A stretch of DNA of 39,017 bases from NCBI GenBank assembly GCA_000995135.1, contig LBWY01000002.1, positions 1 to 39,017 on the forward strand, written 5' to 3'. This stretch comes from Parcubacteria group bacterium GW2011_GWE2_39_37. Its GTDB lineage: Bacteria; Patescibacteriota; Patescibacteriia; Patescibacteriales; GWE2-39-37. Positions within the stretch are counted from its first letter, which is position 1. Each line of letters starts with the position of its first letter. A program made the position numbers and the translations under genes. The notes beneath the pieces are model-generated. The model worked only from the letters and a program-made list of their open reading frames with translations. It did not search any database and was not told the DNA's origin. This document shows, piece after piece, positions 8,461 to 16,198 of this stretch.

Positions 8461-9342
8461 CTATTTTAACTGGTCAAGTTTTTTATTCAATCCCTCCCTA
8501 TCTTCTTTGCTGATCAAATAAATACTATCATTTTCTGCATTTTTAGCGTAATACATTTCTTTGCCATTGTCATTGGCCACCATTACAGTACTGTTTATGC
8601 CTTCACCAGTAGCCTGAACAATGACTGAGCTCTTGTCTAAGCCGGTGGGAAGAAAATCCTGTTCAGGAATTTCATTGGCTCGCAGATTGGAAACTAACTC
8701 AACAATTTTTGTAACTTTCTCTTTATTCAATTTTACAGCACCGGCGAACCACTCTCCATTCTTCTTTTCAATGCTATATTCCGCGTCTTTTAGCTGGATT
8801 CTGAGCTTATTGATTTTCTCCTTGTCAATTGAGACAATGGTTTCGTCCCGCCATTCCACTCCCTCGAATGCAGAATTCAAATCCACACCGATAATTTTAT
8901 ATGTTTCCGCCGAATTCGCTCGACTTACATACGAGCCATCTGTTGGCTTTCCGATAATGAAATCTAGGAGCAAATTTTTACCATTATATAATTTGACTTC
9001 GGTTCCATTTTTGCCGGTATTAAAAACATCTTTCTTTTCTTTATTATTGCCCACCAAATCAACATCAGAATTTTTTGCCTCGTCAAGGCGCTCTAGCGCA
9101 AGAGAAATCTTGGATGGAGAAGCCTTAAAATCTTTCTTGCCCTGCACCTGCCAAAGATCGCCCTTTTTCAAAATTGAAATATTATTAACTTCAATTTTAT
9201 CGATATTTTCTGTTTGCAGTTTGGCAAATAAATTCTCCGGCTTAAGCGAATCCTGACGCAACTTCTTAATCGGGCCATTGTATAAATATCCGGCAACGAT
9301 TAATAATAATAAGATAATACCTAAAACAATATTTTTTTTCAT
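8461..9342 (-). CDS. DUF4340 protein, membrane-anchored, partner of Gld-like ABC system
   Basis: The 293-residue protein has an N-terminal transmembrane anchor (MKKNIVLGIILLLLIVAGYLY) and then a soluble, repeat-like beta-rich region. Segments such as KGDLWQVQG, GTEVKLYNG and KKNGEWFAG resemble DUF4340, which is regularly encoded beside GldG-type ABC components. This predicts one anchor with the bulk outside the cytoplasm. It is the last gene before a strong terminator and follows the thioredoxin gene by 5 bases. The biochemical role of the domain is unknown. The family call rests on motif recognition plus gene order. Confidence 0.75.
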   Translation of the reverse strand: MKKNIVLGIILLLLIVAGYLYNGPIKKLRQDSLKPENLFAKLQTENIDKIEVNNISILKKGDLWQVQGKKDFKASPSKISLALERLDEAKNSDVDLVGNNKEKKDVFNTGKNGTEVKLYNGKNLLLDFIIGKPTDGSYVSRANSAETYKIIGVDLNSAFEGVEWRDETIVSIDKEKINKLRIQLKDAEYSIEKKNGEWFAGAVKLNKEKVTKIVELVSNLRANEIPEQDFLPTGLDKSSVIVQATGEGINSTVMVANDNGKEMYYAKNAENDSIYLISKEDREGLNKKLDQLK

Positions 9343-9347
9343 AATTA

Positions 9348-9611
9348 CTACTTTAAATTTTGCTCAATTATTTCCATTAAATCTTTTTTATTCTGCATGC
9401 CTTCTAGGCGCAAGACTTCATTGCCTTCAGCATCCAAAAAAATAGTGAGCGGTACCTTTTTAACATCATAGTTTTTTAGAACATCTTCATGTTCATCGAA
9501 ATCATATTCTTCGATTTCAAGCTGAGGAAAAGTCTCGGATATTTCTACCCAAGTTTTTCTCATTACGATGCAATCTGCGCACCAAAGTGCTGTAAATTTA
9601 ATGATTTTCAT
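9348..9611 (-). CDS. Thioredoxin-like protein, 87 aa
   Basis: A compact thioredoxin fold with the redox motif WCADC (Cys11 and Cys14), then a beta-strand ending in EEYDFDEHED, the cis-proline strand VKKVPLTIFLD, and a C-terminal helix. The motif differs from the classical WCGPC. I start it at the ATG at 9611 (MKIIKFTALWC); longer forms need a weak upstream start deep inside gldG. The chosen start overlaps the end of the GldG-like gene by 14 bases. No signal peptide is visible, so it is probably cytosolic, although its partners are membrane proteins. Its placement between gldG and DUF4340 suggests a redox function tied to that complex. Confidence 0.82.
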   Translation of the reverse strand: MKIIKFTALWCADCIVMRKTWVEISETFPQLEIEEYDFDEHEDVLKNYDVKKVPLTIFLDAEGNEVLRLEGMQNKKDLMEIIEQNLK

Positions 9612-11142
9612 TATGGTCATTCTTCTTATGGCTTTTTTTACGCCTTGCAGAATACCTGAACAAGCCGAAACCAACCATTGCGATGGTCAAGCCAAAAACA
9701 TTCAAATATCGTAACAATTGTTTCTTGTTTTCTACCAACTCAGCTGTAAGAGGATGACTAGAAACACCTTTTGCTCGAATTGAGATCAAATCCTGGTCCA
9801 AGCTCAAGCTGTCGACTAGATTTTGAAAAAAAGACATATTATCACCCATAGTTAAAAAATTATCACGCAAAAAGTCGCTGTCGGCAACTACGATAATCCT
9901 GGAGTTTTCAACTGTTTTATTACTGAAAGGACTTTTCAGCTTGCCTTCTATAGAAGCCGCCAAGTCATACTGATTTGCAGACTTGTTTTCATAATTTTGT
10001 TGCGGATTCAAATTAAAACTGTCTTTTACAACCCAAGCCTTATTAGTAGATTTTAATAAAGCTGTATATCTGCTTGCAGCGCCCTCGGTTTTTTCAATGC
10101 TGCTTGCCCAGGGCAAGGTCAAGGATTCAAGCTTGGCTGTAGCTACATTTTCCTGATTAAAGCCGCCCTTCAAGACTTTCGGCCAAAAAGGATAATTTAT
10201 ATTAAAAGTAATGAAACCTTGGTTAAATGAAGCTATGCCCGAAGAGACATCCAGAACCAAATTATCGTTAAATTTCACCCCGTAGCTATTTAATAATTTA
10301 TTCAAATCTGCCTCGTTCTTTTCGGCTGTCAAATTACTTTCAACCTTAACCCCATCCGCCATTACCAATAATGATCCGCCGTTCATAACAAACTCATCAA
10401 TTTTTTTCAAATCATCTTCACTAAACTTTTCTTTCGGACCGGCGATAACCAAGGTCTTCATATTCTTGTCCAAACTCTTCTCCTTGGATAAATCAATAAG
10501 GCGGACTTCGTATAATTCTTGCAAGCCTCCATAAGCCTTGTTGATTTCATTCTCCAAACTCAATGTACCATTACTGGTTACTATACCGACGATCGGCGTA
10601 ATTTTGGCAGTAAGTTTTTTTATGTTTGATGTTATCGTATATTCAAGATTATTGGTATTCTCGACCACTGGAATAATTTCTACCTTGTCCGCGTGCTGTA
10701 TCTCAAGACCAAGATAACCGTTTACAACCTGGAACTTGTCTTTTTCCATGACATTGAATTGCAGCTCCGGTATTCCCTTCTGTTGCAATGCCTGTTTTAA
10801 ATCTTTATCATCTTTCGGGTCGATGAATTCTACTTTTATTTTACCTTTTGAATAATTCTGGTAGCCATCCAAAATATCCGCTACCTCTTGGTTCAAATTG
10901 AGATATTGGTTCGGCAATTCCTTGCTGAAATAGGCTTTTATACTAACGATATCATCCAGATTTTTAACTAATGACTTGGTCACATTTGAAAGTGAATAAT
11001 CTTCATTTTTTGTCAGATCAAATCGATAAAAAATTTGATAAGAAAAAAAGTTAACCATTACCAATATACCAATAACAATCGAGATGACCATTCCTAGGCT
11101 AGCCTCATTTTTGAATTTTTTAAATTTATTTAATATTTTCAT
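9598..11142 (-). CDS. GldG-like ABC transporter auxiliary protein
   Basis: This protein resembles the GldG/ABC-type auxiliary family, whose members pair with an ABC-2 permease and ATPase. It has an N-terminal transmembrane helix (about residues 17-37), then the family opening FDLTKNEDYSLSNVTKSLVKNL, a large extracytoplasmic region with ITPIVGIVTSNG and GGSLLVMADG stretches, and a C-terminal transmembrane helix (YLNVFGLTIAMVGFGLF) with a basic tail. I use the ATG at 11142, 4 bases after the permease stop; the longer reading starts with TTG inside the permease. In Bacteroidetes GldG is linked to gliding, but homologues occur in non-gliding bacteria. Here the transported substrate is unknown. 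Confidence 0.82.
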   Translation of the reverse strand: MKILNKFKKFKNEASLGMVISIVIGILVMVNFFSYQIFYRFDLTKNEDYSLSNVTKSLVKNLDDIVSIKAYFSKELPNQYLNLNQEVADILDGYQNYSKGKIKVEFIDPKDDKDLKQALQQKGIPELQFNVMEKDKFQVVNGYLGLEIQHADKVEIIPVVENTNNLEYTITSNIKKLTAKITPIVGIVTSNGTLSLENEINKAYGGLQELYEVRLIDLSKEKSLDKNMKTLVIAGPKEKFSEDDLKKIDEFVMNGGSLLVMADGVKVESNLTAEKNEADLNKLLNSYGVKFNDNLVLDVSSGIASFNQGFITFNINYPFWPKVLKGGFNQENVATAKLESLTLPWASSIEKTEGAASRYTALLKSTNKAWVVKDSFNLNPQQNYENKSANQYDLAASIEGKLKSPFSNKTVENSRIIVVADSDFLRDNFLTMGDNMSFFQNLVDSLSLDQDLISIRAKGVSSHPLTAELVENKKQLLRYLNVFGLTIAMVGFGLFRYSARRKKSHKKNDHNENH

Positions 11143-11146
11143 ATAT

Positions 11147-11878
11147 TTATTTCCAAGATCTAGTTTCAATTACTTTAGTATTTAACCATAAAAAAATAAA
11201 AATGAAAGATAAATAGTAAACCACATCTTTCGTATCGATAACACCTTTTGCAATATTATAAAAATGACTGCCCAAACCAAGGAATTTCATAGTTGGCAGG
11301 GCAAACTGTGGGGCGCCATTCAGGACAAAATCTGCTCCGATAATAAAGAAGGCGAAACTAACGGACAGCGCAAGAATAAAGGCAATGATCTGGTTTTTCG
11401 TAAGACTTGAAATAAACAAGCCTAAAGATATATAAGCACCTGCCATAAATAGCGCACCTAAATACCCCCCGACGACCGGTCCCCAATCAAGGTTTCCCAA
11501 AGAACTAACAGTAAGCGGCAAGGAAATGGTAAGCAATAATGCTGAGGCGATGAATAGCAAGGCCCCTAAAAATTTTGCCAATACCACCTGCCAGTCTGTG
11601 ACTGGCAAAGTCAATAGCAATTCGATCGTACCGCTTTTCTTTTCTTCCGCCCAAAGCCTCATGGTAATTGCAGGAGTCAAAAACAAGAACAACCAAGGCA
11701 ATAGGTCAAAATAGTTCCTGAGACTTGCCTGATTAACCATAAAGAAGGTATTGAAAAAAAGCCAATTACCAACCACTAAGAAAATTCCAATAAAAATGTA
11801 GGCGATAGGAGAATTGTAATAATTCTGAAATTCTTTTTTAAATAACGCGTATACGGTTTTAAAATATTTTTTATCCAT
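11147..11878 (-). CDS. ABC-2 type permease (GldF-like)
   Basis: A 243-residue integral membrane protein with about six hydrophobic helices. The N-terminus (YALFKKEFQNYYNSPIAYIF) and the cytoplasmic motif TMRLWAEEKKSGTIELLLTLP are typical of ABC-2 exporters of the GldF/NosY kind. It lies 4 bases from the ATPase gene and 4 bases from the GldG-like gene, so all three should form one complex. ABC-2 permeases usually export polymers, lipids or drugs, or act in protein assembly; nothing in the sequence says which applies here. Confidence 0.9.
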   Translation of the reverse strand: MDKKYFKTVYALFKKEFQNYYNSPIAYIFIGIFLVVGNWLFFNTFFMVNQASLRNYFDLLPWLFLFLTPAITMRLWAEEKKSGTIELLLTLPVTDWQVVLAKFLGALLFIASALLLTISLPLTVSSLGNLDWGPVVGGYLGALFMAGAYISLGLFISSLTKNQIIAFILALSVSFAFFIIGADFVLNGAPQFALPTMKFLGLGSHFYNIAKGVIDTKDVVYYLSFIFIFLWLNTKVIETRSWK

Positions 11879-11882
11879 ATAT

Positions 11883-12812
11883 TTATTTTGTTAATTCTCT
11901 AAAAATATCTTCGAGGCTAACACTCTTTCGATTGAACTCCAAAATGCTCCAGCCAGATTCCATGATAGTCTTCGACAATTCCTCTCGCAGATCAATTCCA
12001 TGTCTGCCTTTGATCTCGTAACCGTTAATATCTTCCGCTTCTGAATCCACCAGTTCAACCCTGGTTATATTCTCCAACTGAGCCAATTTTTCTAATATTT
12101 TATCTATTTCACCTTTGATTTTTACATAAATCAACTCTTTATGACTGGCTTTCTGAGTTAATTCATCTGGCGTGCCTTCGCCAACAATTTTACCGTTATT
12201 AATTATTATAACTCTGTCACAGGTTGCAGAGACCTCTGAAAGAATATGAGTTGAAAAAATTACCGTTTTTTCTTGACCGATTTTTTTAATCAGGTCTCTG
12301 ATCTCAACAATTTGATTCGGATCAAGGCCAGTGGTCGGTTCGTCAAGGATGAGAATATCAGGTTTATGAATGATTGCCTGAGCCAGACCGACACGTTGTC
12401 GAAATCCTTTTGACAATTCATCAATCGGGCGGTGAAGCACTTTCTTGAGACCGCAAGATTCAACGACTTCTTTGATCCTTGCAGAAATTTCATCTTTTTC
12501 GATACTGCGAACTTCGGCGATAAATTTTAAATATTCCGCAACTGTCATTTCATCATACAATGGCACGGTTTCGGGGAGATAGCCGATTCTGGCACGAGTT
12601 GCTAATGAATCTTTGTCTACATTTATACCGTCGATTTCTACAGAGCCGGAAGTAGACGGCCAAAAGGAGGTGATAATTTTCATAGTTGTGGATTTCCCAG
12701 CGCCATTGGGGCCGAGAAAACCCAAAATTTCGCCTTTTTTCACCGAAAAACTAACATGATCAAGCACTTTTGCGTGATCGAATTTTTTTACCAAATCTTT
12801 TATTTCTATCAT
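11883..12812 (-). CDS. ABC transporter ATP-binding protein (GldA-like)
   Basis: The nucleotide-binding subunit of the ABC-2 system. From the ATG at 12812 it has 309 residues, with Walker A GPNGAGKST at 34-42, Q-loop region IGYLPE, signature LSKGF at 133-137, Walker B ILILDE at 153-158 and H-loop histidine 189 (STHILSE). After the ATPase core there is a C-terminal extension of about 90 residues, as in CcmA/NatA-type and GldA-type ATPases. A reading nine bases longer starts with TTG, so I prefer the ATG. It heads the five-gene Gld-like operon, 66 bases after the htrA stop. Confidence 0.95.
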   Translation of the reverse strand: MIEIKDLVKKFDHAKVLDHVSFSVKKGEILGFLGPNGAGKSTTMKIITSFWPSTSGSVEIDGINVDKDSLATRARIGYLPETVPLYDEMTVAEYLKFIAEVRSIEKDEISARIKEVVESCGLKKVLHRPIDELSKGFRQRVGLAQAIIHKPDILILDEPTTGLDPNQIVEIRDLIKKIGQEKTVIFSTHILSEVSATCDRVIIINNGKIVGEGTPDELTQKASHKELIYVKIKGEIDKILEKLAQLENITRVELVDSEAEDINGYEIKGRHGIDLREELSKTIMESGWSILEFNRKSVSLEDIFRELTK

Positions 12813-12878
12813 ACTTTTCAAGTTATAATATTTTTTATTATAATTTAAAATTTTGAAAACATTCCAGGATAGTCAAAA

Positions 12879-13997
12879 TTATTTAAATTCATCGAGGACA
12901 ACTATCTTATTAAATATCTTATTGCCTCTTTGTATTTTTAAGCCGATTCTATCACCGGGTTTATATCTTTGGGTGATAGAAATTAAGGTATTCTGGCCCT
13001 CAACTTTTATGCCGTTTATTTCAAATACAATATCACCATCAATGATGCCTGCTTTTTCAGCAGGTGAACCTGTTGTAACGGAAGCAAATCCAGAATTACC
13101 TGAGTTTACCCATGCCCCCTGTTGGCGGGTTAATTTTTTTTCAAAAGCTGTCTGTTCGTCAAGCATTAAATATCTGATTCCGACTCTTGGTCGAATGATT
13201 CTGCCATTCTCCTTGGCGCTCTTGATGACTGTTTTAGCATCATTTATCGGAATGGCAAAACCGATGGATGAGCCAGAAGAATCTGTGGCAACATTGACAC
13301 CGATCACCTTGCCATTTAAGTCTATAAGCGGACCGCCGGAATTACCCAAGTTGATCTGTGCGTCCGTCTGAATGACATTGCCTAATGATTCTGAGTTTCC
13401 GGTTTGGTCGCTCGCCACGATACTGCGGTTCAAACCGCTGACAATCCCCTTGGTAACTGAATTCTGGTATAATCCCAGAGTATTGCCGATTGCGATAACT
13501 GCTGTGCCTGCTGATAACTTATCGCTATCGCCAAGTTCAACAAACGGCAAATTTTTGTCAAAAATTTTTAACAGTGCTAGGTCGTTCAAAGGATCCTTGC
13601 CAATGAGTTGAGCGTAATACTGTTTGCCATTATTTAAATATATCTTATACGAACCATTTTCTTTCTCCGTATTGATTACGTGCTTATTAGTAATAATCAG
13701 ACCGTCACTGGAAATTAAAAATCCCGTGCCCGCTCCCTTTTTTACGTTCTCGTTTCTAATGGTAATATTGCCAGTATTAACATCCATGATTTGCGTAGGT
13801 TGTGTTTCATAAACAGTTATACTTACCACAGCCGGGCTAACTTTCTTGATTGCTCGAATGGTCGCTTCTTGTTCGTCAAGGCGTAAAATATCTGCCACCA
13901 AAGGTTCTGCTGTCTTGTATGCAAAATCCTTTAAATTTAACCCAAGCCCAATGCCTGTGAACAAAACAAATAACAAGATTATGATTTTTTTATCCAT
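12879..13997 (-). CDS. HtrA/DegP-family serine protease with one PDZ domain
   Basis: An extracytoplasmic quality-control protease. The N-terminus is a signal anchor (KKIIILLFVLFTGIGLGL). The trypsin-like domain carries the triad His106 (ITNKHV), Asp139 (DPLNDLALL) and Ser220 (GNSGGPL). A single PDZ domain follows at about 275-370, with GSPAEKAGIIDGDIVFEING. The length of 372 is typical of membrane-anchored DegS/HtrA forms. Its start overlaps the end of the 127-residue gene by 8 bases, and that gene follows dnaJ closely. This puts the protease at the end of an operon of cytosolic chaperones, a sensible pairing for stress response but not a universal one. Confidence 0.95.
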   Translation of the reverse strand: MDKKIIILLFVLFTGIGLGLNLKDFAYKTAEPLVADILRLDEQEATIRAIKKVSPAVVSITVYETQPTQIMDVNTGNITIRNENVKKGAGTGFLISSDGLIITNKHVINTEKENGSYKIYLNNGKQYYAQLIGKDPLNDLALLKIFDKNLPFVELGDSDKLSAGTAVIAIGNTLGLYQNSVTKGIVSGLNRSIVASDQTGNSESLGNVIQTDAQINLGNSGGPLIDLNGKVIGVNVATDSSGSSIGFAIPINDAKTVIKSAKENGRIIRPRVGIRYLMLDEQTAFEKKLTRQQGAWVNSGNSGFASVTTGSPAEKAGIIDGDIVFEINGIKVEGQNTLISITQRYKPGDRIGLKIQRGNKIFNKIVVLDEFK

Positions 13998-14373
13998 ATT
14001 TTAAAAATTTATTTTCTTCATCGTCATCACTTCCTCGAGGAGCGCTAAAATCAACGTACCTAATGTTCGACCGCTTGCTTTTTTTCCTTTCCACCCGATC
14101 ATCCGCCCTCAAGAGCATTAAATCGTTATAGCTACGGCCATTTTTTTCTAAAATTTTCGTCACCATCTCAATAAACATCGGGCTGGCGAATGGTAATCTT
14201 TTTTCTGGAGCAATAAGAGGGTCGAGCTGTTCTTTGACCTCAATCAAAAAACTGACAAAAAGTTTTTCCGCATTTTTAAACTCCTCCTTTTCTAGGCATT
14301 TCTCGACTGCACTTTCCAAAACCGCTTCCATTGATTCAGGATTTTTAAATAAATCCAATTGGATCTCTTTCAT
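13990..14373 (-). CDS. Hypothetical protein, 127 aa, between dnaJ and htrA
   Basis: I do not recognise this family. The first two thirds are rich in Glu, Lys and Leu and should be helical (MEAVLESAVEKCLEKEEFKNAEKLFVSFLIEV). The C-terminal part is basic, then acidic (DDRVERKKSKRS, then GSDDDEENK), which suggests a flexible tail. There is no membrane segment. It overlaps the htrA start by 8 bases and follows the 110-residue gene by 7, so translational coupling with htrA is likely. A helper role in the chaperone-protease block is a guess from position only. Confidence 0.78.
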   Translation of the reverse strand: MKEIQLDLFKNPESMEAVLESAVEKCLEKEEFKNAEKLFVSFLIEVKEQLDPLIAPEKRLPFASPMFIEMVTKILEKNGRSYNDLMLLRADDRVERKKSKRSNIRYVDFSAPRGSDDDEENKFLKYG

Positions 14374-14380
14374 AATTTGT

Positions 14381-14713
14381 TTAATTTATCGTTTCTTGGA
14401 ATCGTCGATTTGTTTCTTCAATTTCATCTAAATATTTTTGTTGTTCGGCTTGCTTCAAGGCTTTGATCTCTTTGGTGATAATGCGAATGCCGGGTATCCA
14501 GCGGTTTATTTCGTTATTAGAAACCTGTTTCAGATCCAGATAATAACCCGCTTTTAAATATTTGGCCAAGACTTTTCTATAATAAAGATAAGAGTCGGTA
14601 TCAATTTTGTCTTCTAGTAATTTCTGAATTACTGACTTCAAATCCTCTTTTTCAGAATCTGATAATTCACCAACCGCACCCATAAGTAATTGCTGGAGGT
14701 TTTTCGCTTGCAT
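14381..14713 (-). CDS. Hypothetical helical protein, 110 aa, downstream of dnaJ
   Basis: No family is recognised. The sequence is soluble and predicted mostly helical, with an acidic N-terminal part (GELSDSEKEDLKSVIQKLLED) and a C-terminal Lys/Glu/Gln-rich stretch that could form a coiled coil (EIKALKQAEQQKYLDEIEE). It lacks cysteines and membrane segments. It begins 4 bases after the dnaJ stop and ends 7 bases before the next gene, so it belongs to the dnaJ message. It may be a co-chaperone-like or stress-linked factor, but the sequence itself does not show this. Confidence 0.78.
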   Translation of the reverse strand: MQAKNLQQLLMGAVGELSDSEKEDLKSVIQKLLEDKIDTDSYLYYRKVLAKYLKAGYYLDLKQVSNNEINRWIPGIRIITKEIKALKQAEQQKYLDEIEETNRRFQETIN

Positions 14714-14717
14714 TGTA

Positions 14718-15794
14718 TTATATCCCTAATGATTCTAATAATTGGCGTTGTTTGCGATTAAGATTGGTTGGGGTTTTAACGACAACTTTTATTATATGAT
14801 CACCTCGACCATGGCCATTAAGCTTTGGGACGCCTTTGCCTTTAAAGATAAATTCTTTGCCAGATTGAGTGCCTTCAGGAATTTTAATTGTAAATCTACC
14901 ATCAATCCCCTCCACTTCAATTTTTGTTCCAAGCGCTGCCTCTACCATACCGATCTCAACTGAAGAAAATAGATTATAAGCATCCCGTTTGAATACTTTG
15001 CTCGGATTGACGCGCATTTGTAAATACAGATCACCGGCAGGACCGCCATGGCTTCCAGCCTCGCCTTGACCGCTGAGACGTATCGTCTCTCCGTTGTTTA
15101 TTCCAGCAGGGATTTTCACTTTGAAATTCACTATTTTTTTATGTACGCCGGATCCGCCGCATTGCGTACACTTTTGGCTATATTTTTTTCCTTCTCCTCT
15201 GCAATCAGGACAGACTGCCTGTGTTTGAACATTACCCAAGATTGTTCTTTGCACACGAATTATTCTACCTGTGCCTTTGCAAGTTTCACAAGTGTCTATT
15301 TTACTGCCAGGTTCAGCACCATTGCCATGGCACTTTTCACAAGTTACTGTTTTATTCAAACTGACTTCTTTTTCCACACCAAAAACCGCCTCATTAAAAT
15401 CAATGGTCATCGTAACTTCGATATCGTTACCCTGTCGAGTCTTGCTGCCGCCCTTACTGCTGCCGAAGCCGAACATATCACCAAAACCGCCGAAAATATC
15501 TCCCAGATCATTCAAATCGAATTCATAATTGCCATTCTGTCCTTGAGAGAAACCGCCGAAACCGCTGAAGCCGCCACGAGCCTGATCAAAGTTCGAACCG
15601 AATTGATCATACTGGGCACGCTTTTTCGGATCGCCTAACGCCTGATAAGCTTCATTGATTTCTTTGAATTTTGCTTCGTTGCCGGTCGGTTTATCAGGGT
15701 GATATTCATGAGCCTTCTTTCTGAAAGCTTTTTTTATTTCTTCATTGCTTGCGTCCTTACTGACTCCGAGAATTTTATAGTAATCTTTTCCCAT
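14718..15794 (-). CDS. dnaJ: Chaperone DnaJ (Hsp40, type I)
   Basis: DnaJ delivers unfolded proteins to DnaK and stimulates its ATPase. All type I parts are present: a J domain with HPD at residues 32-34, a Gly/Phe-rich linker at about 65-118, and a zinc-finger region with four CxxCxGxG repeats (C152/C155, C169/C172, C195/C198, C209/C212). The C-terminal substrate-binding beta domains follow. The total of 358 residues is slightly short of the usual 370-380. The gene lies 78 bases after the DUF3467 gene and leads into two unknown genes and htrA. Confidence 0.98.
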   Translation of the reverse strand: MGKDYYKILGVSKDASNEEIKKAFRKKAHEYHPDKPTGNEAKFKEINEAYQALGDPKKRAQYDQFGSNFDQARGGFSGFGGFSQGQNGNYEFDLNDLGDIFGGFGDMFGFGSSKGGSKTRQGNDIEVTMTIDFNEAVFGVEKEVSLNKTVTCEKCHGNGAEPGSKIDTCETCKGTGRIIRVQRTILGNVQTQAVCPDCRGEGKKYSQKCTQCGGSGVHKKIVNFKVKIPAGINNGETIRLSGQGEAGSHGGPAGDLYLQMRVNPSKVFKRDAYNLFSSVEIGMVEAALGTKIEVEGIDGRFTIKIPEGTQSGKEFIFKGKGVPKLNGHGRGDHIIKVVVKTPTNLNRKQRQLLESLGI

Positions 15795-15820
15795 TAATTT
15801 ATTTTATTGCATAAAGTGTC

Positions 15821-15844
15821 GCATAGCGTTTTAAAACGATATGC
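15821..15844. repeat. Near-perfect 24-base palindrome between the DUF3467 gene and dnaJ
   Basis: The sequence reads GCATAGCGTTTT followed by AAAACGATATGC, self-complementary except for one internal G/A mismatch. It is followed by ATGCGTTATACGTTACGAG, whose CGTTA/GCGTTA words recall the inverted repeat at 26938-26996. It could form a hairpin in the dnaK-DUF3467-dnaJ message. No T-run follows, so it is not a classical terminator. Confidence 0.5.
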
Positions 15845-15872
15845 GTTATACGTTACGAGTTGCCGTGAATTA

Positions 15873-16160
15873 TTATCCCTTAAATCCTATTTCCTTTTCA
15901 ACTTCTGGAGCCTCTTCTATTTTACCATATTTATCCTCATATTTATTAATGACTTCCGACATTAATACAGCCATATGTTTGAAATGACTAGGATTAGTAA
16001 TTACCTTGCAGACTACCTTGCCGGTAGTTCCAGCAATAGTTAAAAACATCAAATGAAATTCATCCTTATTAGGATTATCTACTTGAATTTCGTTTGCATA
16101 TTCGGCTCCAGGAATCTTGTCAGTTATTTTAATTTCTGGTGGAGGTTGTAGACGTGTCAT
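15873..16160 (-). CDS. DUF3467-type small protein, 95 aa
   Basis: The sequence pattern EYANEIQVDNPNKDEFHLMF, then KVVCKVITNPSHFKHMAVLMSEVINKYEDKYG, matches the small DUF3467 family, which is common in bacteria and some archaea but not characterised. The protein is a compact alpha/beta domain with no membrane segment. It sits 38 bases after the dnaK stop and before dnaJ, in a slot that normally holds nothing. Its role is unknown. Family assignment is by eye. Confidence 0.75.
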   Translation of the reverse strand: MTRLQPPPEIKITDKIPGAEYANEIQVDNPNKDEFHLMFLTIAGTTGKVVCKVITNPSHFKHMAVLMSEVINKYEDKYGKIEEAPEVEKEIGFKG

Positions 16161-16198
16161 ATTTTTATTTTTCCAAATCCAGAAATAGATTTAGAAAT

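Noticed and set aside
8621-9256. 211-codon plus-strand open frame within the DUF4340 gene
   Set aside because: Antisense to a gene in a consistent operon; composition is that of a shadow frame.
9612-9674. Longer N-terminus for the thioredoxin-like protein
   Set aside because: It would overlap gldG by over 70 bases and add residues before the first beta strand that do not fit the fold.
9598-11169. Longer start for the GldG-like gene
   Set aside because: It would begin with TTG inside the permease gene; the ATG at 11142 has normal operon spacing.
15048-15638. 196-codon plus-strand open frame within dnaJ
   Set aside because: It lies entirely antisense to the well-supported dnaJ and has no recognisable domain.
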